A stretch of 64,000 bases of DNA. Source: Halovenus halobia. Lineage in GTDB: Archaea; Halobacteriota; Halobacteria; Halobacteriales; Haloarculaceae. Positions 35,358-44,090 of this stretch are shown here, in pieces (position 1 is the stretch's first letter; the number at the start of each line of letters is the position of its first letter). A program made the translations under genes and the position numbers. The notes beneath the pieces are model-generated. The model was not told the DNA's origin. It was given only the letters and a program-made list of their open reading frames with translations, and ran no database searches. The stretch lies in the NCBI RefSeq assembly GCF_051414135.1, contig NZ_JBLKOA010000008.1, positions 41,506 through 105,505 of the forward strand, read 5' to 3'.

Positions 35358-36347
35358 TTACTTGGATTCCCAATCACCTTCAATCCAAACGTTCGTGAAG
35401 TTATTCTCATCCAGTATGCTAATTTTTGAAACACGATATTTCGCTTCAGATCGATCTTCTGCCACCATCTGATGATTTAGATCAACTATGACAGATTGCG
35501 GTGCATAAGTGCTGTGCGGCAATTCTACACCGGACTTCCTGAACAACTCTGCGGGAGTCTCAATCAGTATCTTATCAACATATTCACCACCTTGCCCTTC
35601 TTCAAAGAAGTAGTCAATTGGATCTACTTCACCTGCGAGTCTGGCTGTTGTGATATCACGCGTCTGCTCGTAAGTTTCCAGTTCAGCTTTGAACGCTCCA
35701 AGCACAGATCTGAGACTCTCATCTCCAGTAGAATTCGTTGACCGGTACGAACGCATTGACTTGATTGCGATTTCTTCGTGCTTGTGATCTGGCCGGGCCT
35801 TGATCATCAAGTATTCTGCATCGACGGGGACAATCAACACAAACTCCTCTGTGCGCTGTTGATCAAAGTCCGCCTGATCATACCGCTCTACCTGATTTGA
35901 GAACGTCGGAACAAACGTATCCAGGCCTTGTCCAATCCACATTCCACCCTCTCTGGCAATAGTAAACGTAGCTTCATCGGCCTCAAATCCAGGTTGTTGA
36001 CTTGCTAATTGAAGACTCTTAACAAACTCTTGAAAGCTGAATGATGGTCGTGGATAGCTGAGCCGAACTGCAGTAATCTCGTCGCTGAACCCGATTTTAG
36101 GATGAAAAATTACTGGTTTTTCGTATCCAATCTGATGTCTGACTCGTGGTCGTAAAAATATACAATCAAAAGACCCTGGCTCAAATGGCTCGTGCTCAGG
36201 GAAAACGGTGTAATCTATGCCTTTACGAACGACCTGAGTATATGCTTCACCAATGCTGACTTGTTTAATTTCTGCCAATCTCTTCATTTCAGCATGGAGC
36301 TTCTCCGGGATTTGTAGATTTGGTCGTATTTTATTATCTTCTGACAT
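35358..36347 (-). CDS. ribbon-helix-helix-like hypothetical protein
   Basis: A 329-residue protein. Its first 50 residues (RPNLQIPEKLHAEMKRLAE, SIGEAYTQVVRKGIDY) look like a ribbon-helix-helix DNA-binding domain. The remaining 280 residues are an alpha/beta region I do not recognise (LSYPRPSFSFQEFVKSL, EFVLIVPVDAEYLMIKARP). I start at the ATG at 36347 because a GGAG site precedes it. It lies alone, minus strand, beside the recombinase genes, in AT-rich DNA. A regulator of the mobile element is a reasonable guess only. Confidence 0.6.
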   Translation of the reverse strand: MSEDNKIRPNLQIPEKLHAEMKRLAEIKQVSIGEAYTQVVRKGIDYTVFPEHEPFEPGSFDCIFLRPRVRHQIGYEKPVIFHPKIGFSDEITAVRLSYPRPSFSFQEFVKSLQLASQQPGFEADEATFTIAREGGMWIGQGLDTFVPTFSNQVERYDQADFDQQRTEEFVLIVPVDAEYLMIKARPDHKHEEIAIKSMRSYRSTNSTGDESLRSVLGAFKAELETYEQTRDITTARLAGEVDPIDYFFEEGQGGEYVDKILIETPAELFRKSGVELPHSTYAPQSVIVDLNHQMVAEDRSEAKYRVSKISILDENNFTNVWIEGDWESK

Positions 36348-36717
36348 TTTTGTCTCCGTTTGAGTATGCCTGCATACTGGTTTCACTGAATTAAATACAC
36401 TGTCAATCTTTTCACCAGCGATGCTCGGATAGACGTAGATATTGATAAGAAGAACCGGTATACTCCTGACCCCATTTAAACAGCCAACTCATTCGTCTGT
36501 GAGACGAGCAGCACTGAGTTGCGGTATATAAACTCCTGTTCAGGCCGTCTTAGAGACTCATCTTGCTTATAATTTAACTATGTAGACATTAAATAACCCC
36601 CGCGAACTATCAGATCAATACCGATGATGTACCGCTATCGCACAACGGTCTACCACCGTCTGTATCTTAGAAGTAAAATAAATTTGATACAGGTACCGTC
36701 AACTGGAGGGAGAAAGA
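36348..36717. other. AT-rich gap before recombinase genes
   Basis: A divergent intergenic region that should hold promoters for both flanking genes. A strong ribosome site (GGAGGGAG) precedes the small gene at 36718. I see no other feature. Confidence 0.4.
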
Positions 36718-36876
36718 ATGAGTGACAATCCGCTTGAATCTCAGCTCCGCGCGGCCGAAAATGTAAGAGAAGATTTAGAGGTGATTGCACAAAGCAACCT
36801 CCCTTTTTCAGATGACGCCGCGAAAATCCTGGACGCCATTGATGAGATTGATACTGACGAGGTAACCGACCGATGA
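36718..36876 (+). CDS. small protein upstream of recombinase
   Basis: A 52-residue acidic helical protein (starting MSDNPLESQLRAAENVRED). A GGAGGG site lies 8 bp before the ATG. Its end overlaps the recombinase start (ATGA, 36873-36876). The tight coupling suggests an excision or regulatory factor acting with the recombinase, but no fold is recognisable. Confidence 0.65.
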   Translation: MSDNPLESQLRAAENVREDLEVIAQSNLPFSDDAAKILDAIDEIDTDEVTDR

Positions 36877-38219
36877 CTGGCGAACGGATTGATCGGAGTA
36901 CACTTGAGCAACAACTCCCAGCGATTCTTCGAGAGCAACTACAACGTGATGGGATGCCACCCGGCCACTTGCCATCGTGGGAATATATCACAGCTAATAC
37001 TCGGTACTCCGCAGAGGGATTAAACCTGAACTGCAAAGAGCTATACGACCAGACCCTCCTCAACTTCCTTCGAGAACAGGGGTTCGGCGTGGGGTCAAGT
37101 GGGAAATGGCCAACCGAAGACGAGGCGACGATACAATCTCTGGAATACTATATCCGCAAGCTGAAAAAGAACAGAGGCTTCCGGGACTCCACAATTGAGT
37201 CCGTGCACTCTACGATATATAAGATTTATGAAGCAATTGAAGAACAAGAAATTGATGCTGAAATCTTGGATCTCGGGACGTTTGACACCGATGATGAGCG
37301 ACAGAGGAATGTACAGTGGACCGTCGCTATCATCGAGTATATGGATCAGGTTCTGGCAGACAGTACGATGCAAAACTATCCGTATTACTTCTTAGAATAC
37401 TATCAGATCGTCAAGAACGAGCGAAAAATCGATTTCAACCCAGTTGAAGAAGCACTTGATGAGTTTGAGTGGGTTAGGAGCAGAGGAGAGACTCACACAA
37501 TTACCGAAGATCAATTGAGAGACGTGTGGAATGCACTAGAGAATTTGGAGCGGTGTCCTGTTGAGGGTTACCTCCTAAACCGCTGGCAAATGTGGATGAA
37601 AAACCTCATTGTATTCCTCGTCGCAGCTGGTCCCCGAGCCGACGAAGTTGAGCGGTTTGACGTACGGATGCAATTCCACTTTGGCGATGATCCACATGTC
37701 CATTTCGAGGAAAGAAAGAACTTACAAGCGGATGCCGCACCTGAGTACGTTCCAATCATGATTGGAGCGGACTACCTTTTAGCATATCGGGACTATATTT
37801 TAGAGACAGGTGGAAATGGCAGTTTAGTCCCAAGTCCACAGTCTGAATCTGGTTGTCGAAGAGCAAATACGCTGAACGAATGGTTAAAACGGCTGTGCAA
37901 AATTGCCAACGTACGACTGCCGGATGAAACTCTTCCAACAATGCAGAATTTCCGACAACTCTGGAAAACACAATATTTGAAAGCACTCCATAAGAACCGG
38001 GACCACATTAGATTCGTTTCAGAGGAAAGCGGAACAGACGATGTTAAAGTCGATGAAGAGAATTATGTCGACGATGTCGTTAATCGACAGCATGTTCGAG
38101 AACTAGGACGGGAACACTTTGATAATCTGCTTGATCTCAATGAGTTGCCGACGCTTATGCAGGAAGAACTTGATCAAACGGAGTATATCGATCGACAATC
38201 CACGTTTTCTGATTTCTGA
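36873..38219 (+). CDS. tyrosine recombinase-like integrase, diverged
   Basis: A 448-residue protein with the overall layout of a haloarchaeal integrase: an N-terminal helical SAM-like domain (to about 190), then a catalytic-domain-like part. AAGPRADEVERFDV near 255 matches the box I arginine, ERKNLQADAAPEYVPI gives a possible beta-hairpin lysine, and MQNFRQLWKTQYLKAL near 360 takes the place of the HxxR box with the His changed. I cannot name the tyrosine with confidence. It may be inactive or a distinct branch. It is coupled to the 52-residue gene. Confidence 0.65.
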   Translation: MTGERIDRSTLEQQLPAILREQLQRDGMPPGHLPSWEYITANTRYSAEGLNLNCKELYDQTLLNFLREQGFGVGSSGKWPTEDEATIQSLEYYIRKLKKNRGFRDSTIESVHSTIYKIYEAIEEQEIDAEILDLGTFDTDDERQRNVQWTVAIIEYMDQVLADSTMQNYPYYFLEYYQIVKNERKIDFNPVEEALDEFEWVRSRGETHTITEDQLRDVWNALENLERCPVEGYLLNRWQMWMKNLIVFLVAAGPRADEVERFDVRMQFHFGDDPHVHFEERKNLQADAAPEYVPIMIGADYLLAYRDYILETGGNGSLVPSPQSESGCRRANTLNEWLKRLCKIANVRLPDETLPTMQNFRQLWKTQYLKALHKNRDHIRFVSEESGTDDVKVDEENYVDDVVNRQHVRELGREHFDNLLDLNELPTLMQEELDQTEYIDRQSTFSDF

Positions 38220-38678
38220 CTCCGGCTACAGTGTTTAAGTCGTAGCTTCCGGTTAGTGAATTGTTTTACTCACCAGCCCCGGTAATCATCTACTATCGAG
38301 TATAACCATACAAATCGGGAAATGGTATATGCCAGTAAATCATCTCTAAGTACCTACTAACCTAAATGACAATAATATTATAAAAAACTCTATGGTAAGT
38401 AGTCTTACTGCTTGATTTGGGTAGTTTCTACGGGGTCCCCAATAATCCTGATGTCCGCTGTCAGGCGAATTTTGTTGAGGGCGAGTAAAATAGGTTATCG
38501 TCTTTATTTAAAAATCCATCGCAGTACCGGGATTTTCTAATTGTATGATTTGGTTCGTATGTGAGGGCTGCAGAATCATATTGTACTGGCTGCCATTATC
38601 CATATATAAACTGTCATATTTATGAACCTGGTAAATACTCCAACGGACTAATTTTATATTGAGATACCGAGGAAGATC
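38220..38678. other. AT-rich gap between two convergent recombinase genes
   Basis: 459 bp, very AT-rich, no gene supportable. A weak inverted repeat GTAAG/CTTAC occurs at 38395-38408. The gap lies where two plus/minus recombinase genes converge. No copy of the CCGGGAGGCGGCA repeat is present. Confidence 0.4.
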
Positions 38679-39938
38679 TCAAACATCCAGTCCAAGTGCT
38701 TGGAGTTCCTCAATCTCACTTTGGATGCTCTTGAGTCGTTCTTTCATATCGCCTTCTGCTTCAATCGCAGAGTCAAATAGTCGTTCTCTCCGTTCTTCGA
38801 TTTTCTGTACACCTTTTTGACTCAGTGCCTGTCCACACCACATACATTGGACCTCGTCTCGGGGCGTCTCACGCTGACAGCGAGGACATTCAATGGGCCC
38901 GATTGGGTCTATCTCGTCCTCTGTGACATCTACACCATGAGCCTTGGCGATCTCCCGAGCAGTATCATCGGCAAATACAGCGATATACCGGCGCGCCTCA
39001 TCACTGTTCTCAACCCACCCATGGTGTTTTTCGAGGTGCTGTTGTGAGACATTTTTCCGAGCAAGATAACTCGCAGACGATTTTCGCATTCTGGTAAACC
39101 CCATTTTCGAAGGCGGGTTAAGATCGCCATTCTCCACGGCGCGCTGGACTGGCTTCCGCAACATCTTTTGCTTCATCTTGTAGCTAACTTCTCGACCAGT
39201 ATCCAAATCGCACCATAGCGGTGCTTCCGGGTCGTCACCTCGTGGGTGTACTTCGAGCCAGCGCTTGAGATATGGGACAGACGAGATCAGAACTACTGGA
39301 TGCTGTCCCTGTTTTCCGTCAACCATGATTTCCATGCCGTATTTATGATCACCAACATCACCAACCTGTAATTCTCGGAACTCACCAGAACGAGGGCCAG
39401 CGTCCCAGTCCACTGCAACTGCTGCTTTGTTTCTAGGGTATTTTGCGTTGTCTAACACCGGCAGAATGTGTTCGTCCCACCGCCACATCTTCGTCGGGTC
39501 AGGACTCGGGTCGTAATTGTCTGGCAAGTCGGCCGAGATCCACTCAACGCTTAGCGGTTTCTCGTCATTAGGGTCTCCGGGAGTAAGGTGGCCGCCAAGC
39601 ATCCGGAGTGCAACCCGATGATCTCGTTTTGACTCCTCGCTATTGTAGTGGCTGTTGATCCAACTGACGTACTTTTTCGCCTCGTCTTTTGCCTGTTTGG
39701 AATCTCCAATAATATCCACAAGACTGGGACTTGGAAGTTGGTCCGGATCGTACTTCTGCGAGTCGCCTGCCAGCATCGTGCAGTGTTGGAGGAGTTTCAC
39801 TCGTCTTCCTGTTGAATAGTTATGAATCCCCAGTTCTTCGGAGAATTGTAACAGGGCCTCTTTTTCTTCAGGAGTTAGTGCTTCGGAGCCCTCGATTCGT
39901 GAATGAAGTGCCTCGATTTTCGGTGGCCGATTCGGCAT
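38679..39938 (-). CDS. tyrosine recombinase/integrase with zinc ribbon
   Basis: A 419-residue site-specific recombinase. The N-terminal core-binding domain is helical (to about 150). In the catalytic domain, DAGPRSGEFRELQVGD holds the box I arginine, MVDGKQGQHP the lysine, and TRMRKSSASYLAR the second arginine with the usual His changed. HHGWVENSDEARRYIAVF carries the His and the likely nucleophile Tyr. A zinc ribbon (CPRCQ and CMWCG) follows, then a coiled coil. I use the ATG at 39938; a longer frame from 39995 begins inside the repeat-rich sequence. It sits at the right edge of the low-GC region, as an integrase should. Confidence 0.85.
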   Translation of the reverse strand: MPNRPPKIEALHSRIEGSEALTPEEKEALLQFSEELGIHNYSTGRRVKLLQHCTMLAGDSQKYDPDQLPSPSLVDIIGDSKQAKDEAKKYVSWINSHYNSEESKRDHRVALRMLGGHLTPGDPNDEKPLSVEWISADLPDNYDPSPDPTKMWRWDEHILPVLDNAKYPRNKAAVAVDWDAGPRSGEFRELQVGDVGDHKYGMEIMVDGKQGQHPVVLISSVPYLKRWLEVHPRGDDPEAPLWCDLDTGREVSYKMKQKMLRKPVQRAVENGDLNPPSKMGFTRMRKSSASYLARKNVSQQHLEKHHGWVENSDEARRYIAVFADDTAREIAKAHGVDVTEDEIDPIGPIECPRCQRETPRDEVQCMWCGQALSQKGVQKIEERRERLFDSAIEAEGDMKERLKSIQSEIEELQALGLDV

Positions 39939-39973
39939 AGCACTAATTGGGCAGATAAGCATTTGAACTTTGA

Positions 39974-40193
39974 GTTCAATGCCGGGAGGCGGCACTTCAC
40001 CACTTTTTACGTCGTCGGGTTTCCTCGCGAGCCTTCAGCTCGCTGCGGGAACCGCTCCTCGCAAAAACTTGGGGAAAAACGGCCGGACACTCACTCCGTT
40101 CGCGTCCGGTGAAACCGCGACTCGCTTCGCTCGTCGCGGTATGCTGAGCAAAGCGAGCATTTCTGGGCGTAGTTCACAATCCGGGAGGCGGCA
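39974..40193. repeat. CCGGGAGGCGGCA repeats, candidate attachment region
   Basis: CCGGGAGGCGGCA occurs at 39982-39994 and 40181-40193, each preceded by a GTTCAAT- or GTTCACAAT-like stretch. The pattern recalls the T-arm and acceptor end of a tRNA gene, a usual integration target, but no complete tRNA is here. It lies 44 bp upstream of the recombinase start and at the GC shift. I could not find another copy at the left end of the low-GC region. Confidence 0.5.
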
Positions 40194-40295
40194 GTATACT
40201 CACAGTTCAAATGCCGGCGAGCGTAGCGTACGCGCAGTAACTGCGAACCGCTCCCTCTCGAATCACCGTATTCTGTGAACGAATCTCTGTGTCTC

Positions 40296-40874
40296 TCAAT
40301 CGAGGTCGGCCAGCCGGTCGCCGAGCGCGTCCAGCATCTCCCACAGAAGTCCGGTGACTGAGCGTGCGCCGAACGAGACCAGTTCGTACGTGTACGCGTC
40401 GTTCGCGTCCTCCCGTTTCTGGTAGTGGAGAAACCCATCCACGTGCGGATTCGGTTCACAGTGGAACCCGCAGTCGAGCCCGTCCGGTTCGCTGTAATGG
40501 AGGGTGTAGTACGCACGAATCGGGGTTCGCATCCAACTGTCGTTCGCGCGGTCGGATACTTCGGGGCCGGGTGTCGGATCCGGGGTCCACGTTACCCGGA
40601 GCGACGCCGTCTCTGTACCGCGACCGAACCACGACGGGTTGAGGGCGGCTCGTAGTTCACGGTACTCGTCCGGCGGTTCCCCTTCGACGGATCGAACAGC
40701 GGGATGTTGCACCAACTCACCGCGTAACTCGCGTAAGATGCGGTGACGATCCCGCCCCGAATTCGCACCTCCATCGGAGCGAACACGTTCCTCACGGGAA
40801 CCAGAACAATGGTCGCTGGTTCGGTGACCGCCGGTGTCGGGTAACTTCTCTGACGTATCCTGTTCGCCCGTCAT
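40296..40874 (-). CDS. haloarchaeal hypothetical protein
   Basis: A 192-residue protein with a polar, disordered N-terminus (about 50 residues) and a compact C-terminal domain (SLRVTWTPD, IRAYYTLHYSE, CGFHCEPNPHVDGFLHYQ). It overlaps the winged-helix gene by 4 bp (ATGA). The two-gene pair (winged helix, then this protein) looks like a haloarchaeal family pair of unknown function. The C-terminal domain may contact a partner or ligand; no catalytic residues stand out. Confidence 0.65.
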   Translation of the reverse strand: MTGEQDTSEKLPDTGGHRTSDHCSGSREERVRSDGGANSGRDRHRILRELRGELVQHPAVRSVEGEPPDEYRELRAALNPSWFGRGTETASLRVTWTPDPTPGPEVSDRANDSWMRTPIRAYYTLHYSEPDGLDCGFHCEPNPHVDGFLHYQKREDANDAYTYELVSFGARSVTGLLWEMLDALGDRLADLD

Positions 40875-41416
40875 ACCGTGATCGACGACGGATCCGACGT
40901 CCAGGTGTCGTAGTTCTCGATGGCGTCCTGCACGAGTGAGAGCCGATATCGGGCGAGTTCCCAGTCGCTCGCAATCCGTACGAACTCGTACGCTTGCTCG
41001 GCGGACACGTCGTCAGCAGTCGCCCGCTCGCGTAACACGTCAGGCGAGTGGACATCGTACTCCGTCTCCCAGGCCGCGATGTCGGTTTTCAAATCAGCGG
41101 CCTGTTCTGAGAGTTCCTGCTTTGTCGTCTCTCGGAGTAACTCTCGAACATCTCGAAGCCGGGTGTACAGTGGGTCCGGATAGTAGCGACGGGTCCCGTC
41201 GTTCTCGGTCGCCGTTACGACGCCGAGATCGATGAGTCGCTGGAGGTGATCCCGTGCCGTATTCGGGGAGACGGCAGCCTCCTCAGCGACCCACGGGGCG
41301 GGCTGTGGCTCCGAGAGCGTCATCGTGACTGACTTCACCCGATCGAACGCCGACGCGTGCTTCTTCCACGTCCCTACCCACTCGGGTTCGTCGTTGGACG
41401 CCTCTTCGGGTGACAT
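40871..41416 (-). CDS. winged-helix regulator
   Basis: A 181-residue protein. The N-terminal 90 residues form an ArsR-like winged helix: FDRVKSVTMTLSEPQPAPWV, AEEAAVSPNTARDHLQRLID (recognition helix), then GVVTATENDGTRRYYPDPL as the wing. The rest is helical and probably makes dimers. A 10-bp perfect inverted repeat lies 19 bp upstream of the start (41435-41473) and is a likely autoregulatory operator. It is coupled to the downstream gene by 4 bp. Confidence 0.8.
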   Translation of the reverse strand: MSPEEASNDEPEWVGTWKKHASAFDRVKSVTMTLSEPQPAPWVAEEAAVSPNTARDHLQRLIDLGVVTATENDGTRRYYPDPLYTRLRDVRELLRETTKQELSEQAADLKTDIAAWETEYDVHSPDVLRERATADDVSAEQAYEFVRIASDWELARYRLSLVQDAIENYDTWTSDPSSITV

Positions 41417-41434
41417 ACACGATAATACTCACTC

Positions 41435-41473
41435 GAACGCAATAGTTCTATTCCTCCGCAAATTATTGCGTTC
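41435..41473. promoter_or_regulatory. inverted repeat, candidate operator
   Basis: GAACGCAATA at 41435-41444 pairs perfectly with TATTGCGTTC at 41464-41473, 29 bp centre to centre. It lies just upstream of the winged-helix gene that ends at 40871 and starts at 41416. The spacing of about three turns suits two dimers on one DNA face. Confidence 0.6.
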
Positions 41474-41679
41474 AGGAGGCTGCAAGTGAAGACGGAGAGA
41501 TCGAAGACCTGCGAGGCGAACTCGAAGACCGTGTCGATGCCCTCACAAGATCACGTACCGGATCACAGTTGCAGAACTGAATCGTCTCACCGCTTGATGC
41601 CTATTAGTCATAACGCACTTCAAATGCTAAGAAGCGGCACATCACGTGGAACGATACTTCCGAATTCGGCTGAAGAAAG

Positions 41680-41687
41680 TATTTATC
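41680..41687 (+). promoter_or_regulatory. leaderless promoter of lipoprotein gene
   Basis: GTATTTATC lies about 27 bp before the GTG at 41712, the expected distance for a transcript that begins at the start codon. This decides the start over the longer frame beginning at 41646. Confidence 0.6.
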
Positions 41688-41711
41688 AGCGCCGTTGGAA
41701 CAAATCTGACA

Positions 41712-42461
41712 GTGAACCGACGTGCTCTCCTCGCTAGCCTGACCAGTGCTCCGCTGTTCGTCGGTGCTGGCTGTACCAGTTCCAGTCCATCGAATCAGTC
41801 GTGTGGCTCAGTATCGATTTCCCGCGCTTCGGTCGAGGTAGATTACGAGTGCGATTACGGAACGAGGGTTGATGGAAAGATACTAGTTCGATCCGGGGAC
41901 TGCGAGACAAATCTCACCCTCGAACTACTCGACGACGGCGACGTCATCCGTAGCGTAGATATCGAGTCGGACGGCGAGTTGTGGTCGTCTTCCTTCGGCT
42001 CCGAGACTCCCGGGCCTGACCTCGGGACTGTGGGACCGGGCGACAAGAAGATACAGGTTCGCGGCCCGGACGGCGATGTCCTTGCAACGGACACACTCCG
42101 TGTGGACCACTACAAGGACGACCTCGCAGTCGAAGTGCGAGACACCGACTTCCAGCCAGAGACTGTCGTTGTCGGCGAACCCGTCACCGTCTCGTTTACT
42201 GTGCTCATGGTCGGGTCGGGAGGTGGGGGTCGCTATACTGCGAGGCTGTTTGTGGGCGATACTGTCGTCGAGAGGCGCAACGGATCGGTAGAAGGTGGTG
42301 AATGTGAATACGGCAGGGAAGGGACGGCATTCGAGGCCACCCACACCTTCGAGAAACCTGGCGAATACGAACTGACCGTGGACGTTATCGCTGAAGACGT
42401 CACAGAACCGTGGTTTTCGCGGCCAATCGGGACGGTGACAGTCGAAGCGTCGGGCCAGTGA
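41712..42461 (+). CDS. Tat-exported lipoprotein, beta-rich
   Basis: A 249-residue protein with a twin-arginine signal (VNRRALLASLTSAP) and a lipobox GAGC, so it is exported and anchored as a lipoprotein. The mature part is beta-rich and has two immunoglobulin-like halves (SISRASVEVDYECDYGTR; AVEVRDTDFQPETVVVGEPVTVSFTV). The second half resembles CARDB/PKD-type domains that mediate binding on the cell surface. The GTG start is supported by the promoter spacing. No transport partner is adjacent. Confidence 0.75.
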   Translation: MNRRALLASLTSAPLFVGAGCTSSSPSNQSCGSVSISRASVEVDYECDYGTRVDGKILVRSGDCETNLTLELLDDGDVIRSVDIESDGELWSSSFGSETPGPDLGTVGPGDKKIQVRGPDGDVLATDTLRVDHYKDDLAVEVRDTDFQPETVVVGEPVTVSFTVLMVGSGGGGRYTARLFVGDTVVERRNGSVEGGECEYGREGTAFEATHTFEKPGEYELTVDVIAEDVTEPWFSRPIGTVTVEASGQ

Positions 42462-42593
42462 GCAGTGTTGTCGATACCGTTCTCTCGATCATGAGACGCA
42501 GGACCGTTCGATCCAAGTAATAAAATCGCAATTAGTAAAATCGAGATTTAGATAATCGGAAGGATGATATTCGCAGGGCATTGAACAGGAGTT

Positions 42594-43994
42594 ATGACCA
42601 CCCAGCGGTTCGTCGACCGCGAGGACGAACTCGAATTGCTACAGTCGCGGTTCGAGATCGACACCGCAGAACTGCTCGTCATCTACGGGCGGCGACGACT
42701 CGGCAAGAGTGCACTCGTGCGTGAAGCAGTTCAGGACCGGGAGGACGCGATATACTGGCAGGCAACCGAGGAGACCACGGCCGCACAACTCACGAACTTC
42801 GTCGACACGGCCAGCGAGACGTTTCCACTACTGGAGGACATCCAGCACGACTGGGAAGCCCTGCTCCGGGCACTCGGTCGCGAAGACGCAATCGTCGTCC
42901 TGGATGAGTTCCCGTATCTCGTCGAATCGGACGATGCGCTCCCGTCGAAGATACAGCGCGTCTGGGACACGCATCTCGAAGAGACGGCCACGACACTCGT
43001 GCTCGTCGGCTCGTCGATCAGCATCATGGAGGACAAGGTTCTCAGCGGAGGCAGTCCGCTGTACGGCCGCCGGACGGGGACTATCGACCTGCCACCACTC
43101 GGTCTCACGGATGCACAGCAGCTCTACCCCGGTGACGACCCGGATGAGGTCATCCAGGCCTGGAGTGTCTTCGGCGGGACGCCGTACTATCTTCAGGCAC
43201 TCGACCCGTCCCGCTCGCTGGCCGAGAACATCCAGTCGCAGGTGCTCTCGGAACACGGCGTCCTCCACAATGAACCGGAGTTTCTCTTGCGGACCGAGTT
43301 CGGTATCCGCGAGCCACAGACGTACTACACGATTCTTCGGGCAATCGCGACCGGGAAACGCGCGGCAAACGAGATCGCCGGGTTCGCTGGCGTCGACTCC
43401 AACGCGCTGGGTTCGTACCTCTCGAAACTCCGGCGACTCCGACTCGTCGAACGGGACATACCCGTGACCGCTGACCCCAACTCGACGCGGAAGAGTCGCT
43501 ATCGGCTGAAAGAACCGCTGTTCCGGTTCTGGTTTCGGTACGTCTACGGCCGGCAGGGAGAACTCGTCCAACTCGGCGACGACGCCTACGAGCAACTGGT
43601 CGAACCGACCTTCACCGACTACATGGGGACGATGTTCGAGCGTGTCTGCCAGAATGTACTCCCATCGCTGATTCCAAAGACCTACTATGGCATCGGCTAC
43701 TGGTGGCACAGGCAGCACGAACTCGATGTCGTGGGACTCGCGAGCGACGGGACACTCGTCGCAGGAGAGTGTAAGTACACCAGCCGAGAGATGACCGAAG
43801 GCGATCTAGCCGACCTCGAACGGACAGCATCGGAGGTCCAGTGGACGCCATCCAACGAACGCAACCGGACGGAGCAGTACTGTTGTTTCTGTCGCTCCGG
43901 GTTTTCCGATGGTCTGCAACAGGTGGCTGCGGAACGTGACGACGTGTTACTGTTCACACCCAGCGATATCGTGCCGGGCGATATCGATGGGTGA
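42594..43994 (+). CDS. archaeal ATPase with DUF234-type nuclease-like domain
   Basis: A 466-residue protein of the archaeal ATPase family. Walker A YGRRRLGKSAL (about 31-41) and Walker B IVVLDEFPYL (about 101-110) form a STAND/AAA-like core, followed by VGSSISIMED as sensor. A winged helix follows (GKRAANEIAGFAGVDSNALG). The C-terminus has a PD-(D/E)xK-like core (ELDVVGL then VAGECKY) that gives a predicted nuclease fold. Such proteins are common in archaea and are linked with mobile DNA or defence. It is complete and GC-rich like the chromosome. Confidence 0.88.
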   Translation: MTTQRFVDREDELELLQSRFEIDTAELLVIYGRRRLGKSALVREAVQDREDAIYWQATEETTAAQLTNFVDTASETFPLLEDIQHDWEALLRALGREDAIVVLDEFPYLVESDDALPSKIQRVWDTHLEETATTLVLVGSSISIMEDKVLSGGSPLYGRRTGTIDLPPLGLTDAQQLYPGDDPDEVIQAWSVFGGTPYYLQALDPSRSLAENIQSQVLSEHGVLHNEPEFLLRTEFGIREPQTYYTILRAIATGKRAANEIAGFAGVDSNALGSYLSKLRRLRLVERDIPVTADPNSTRKSRYRLKEPLFRFWFRYVYGRQGELVQLGDDAYEQLVEPTFTDYMGTMFERVCQNVLPSLIPKTYYGIGYWWHRQHELDVVGLASDGTLVAGECKYTSREMTEGDLADLERTASEVQWTPSNERNRTEQYCCFCRSGFSDGLQQVAAERDDVLLFTPSDIVPGDIDG

Positions 43995-44090
43995 CAACGA
44001 AGTCTCTCCAGTGTCCTCGGGAGTGAGTGCCCCGAACGACCGAGGGTTCGAGGACGCGTCGCGTCTTCTGGCGAAGCAGCGTCCAGACTC

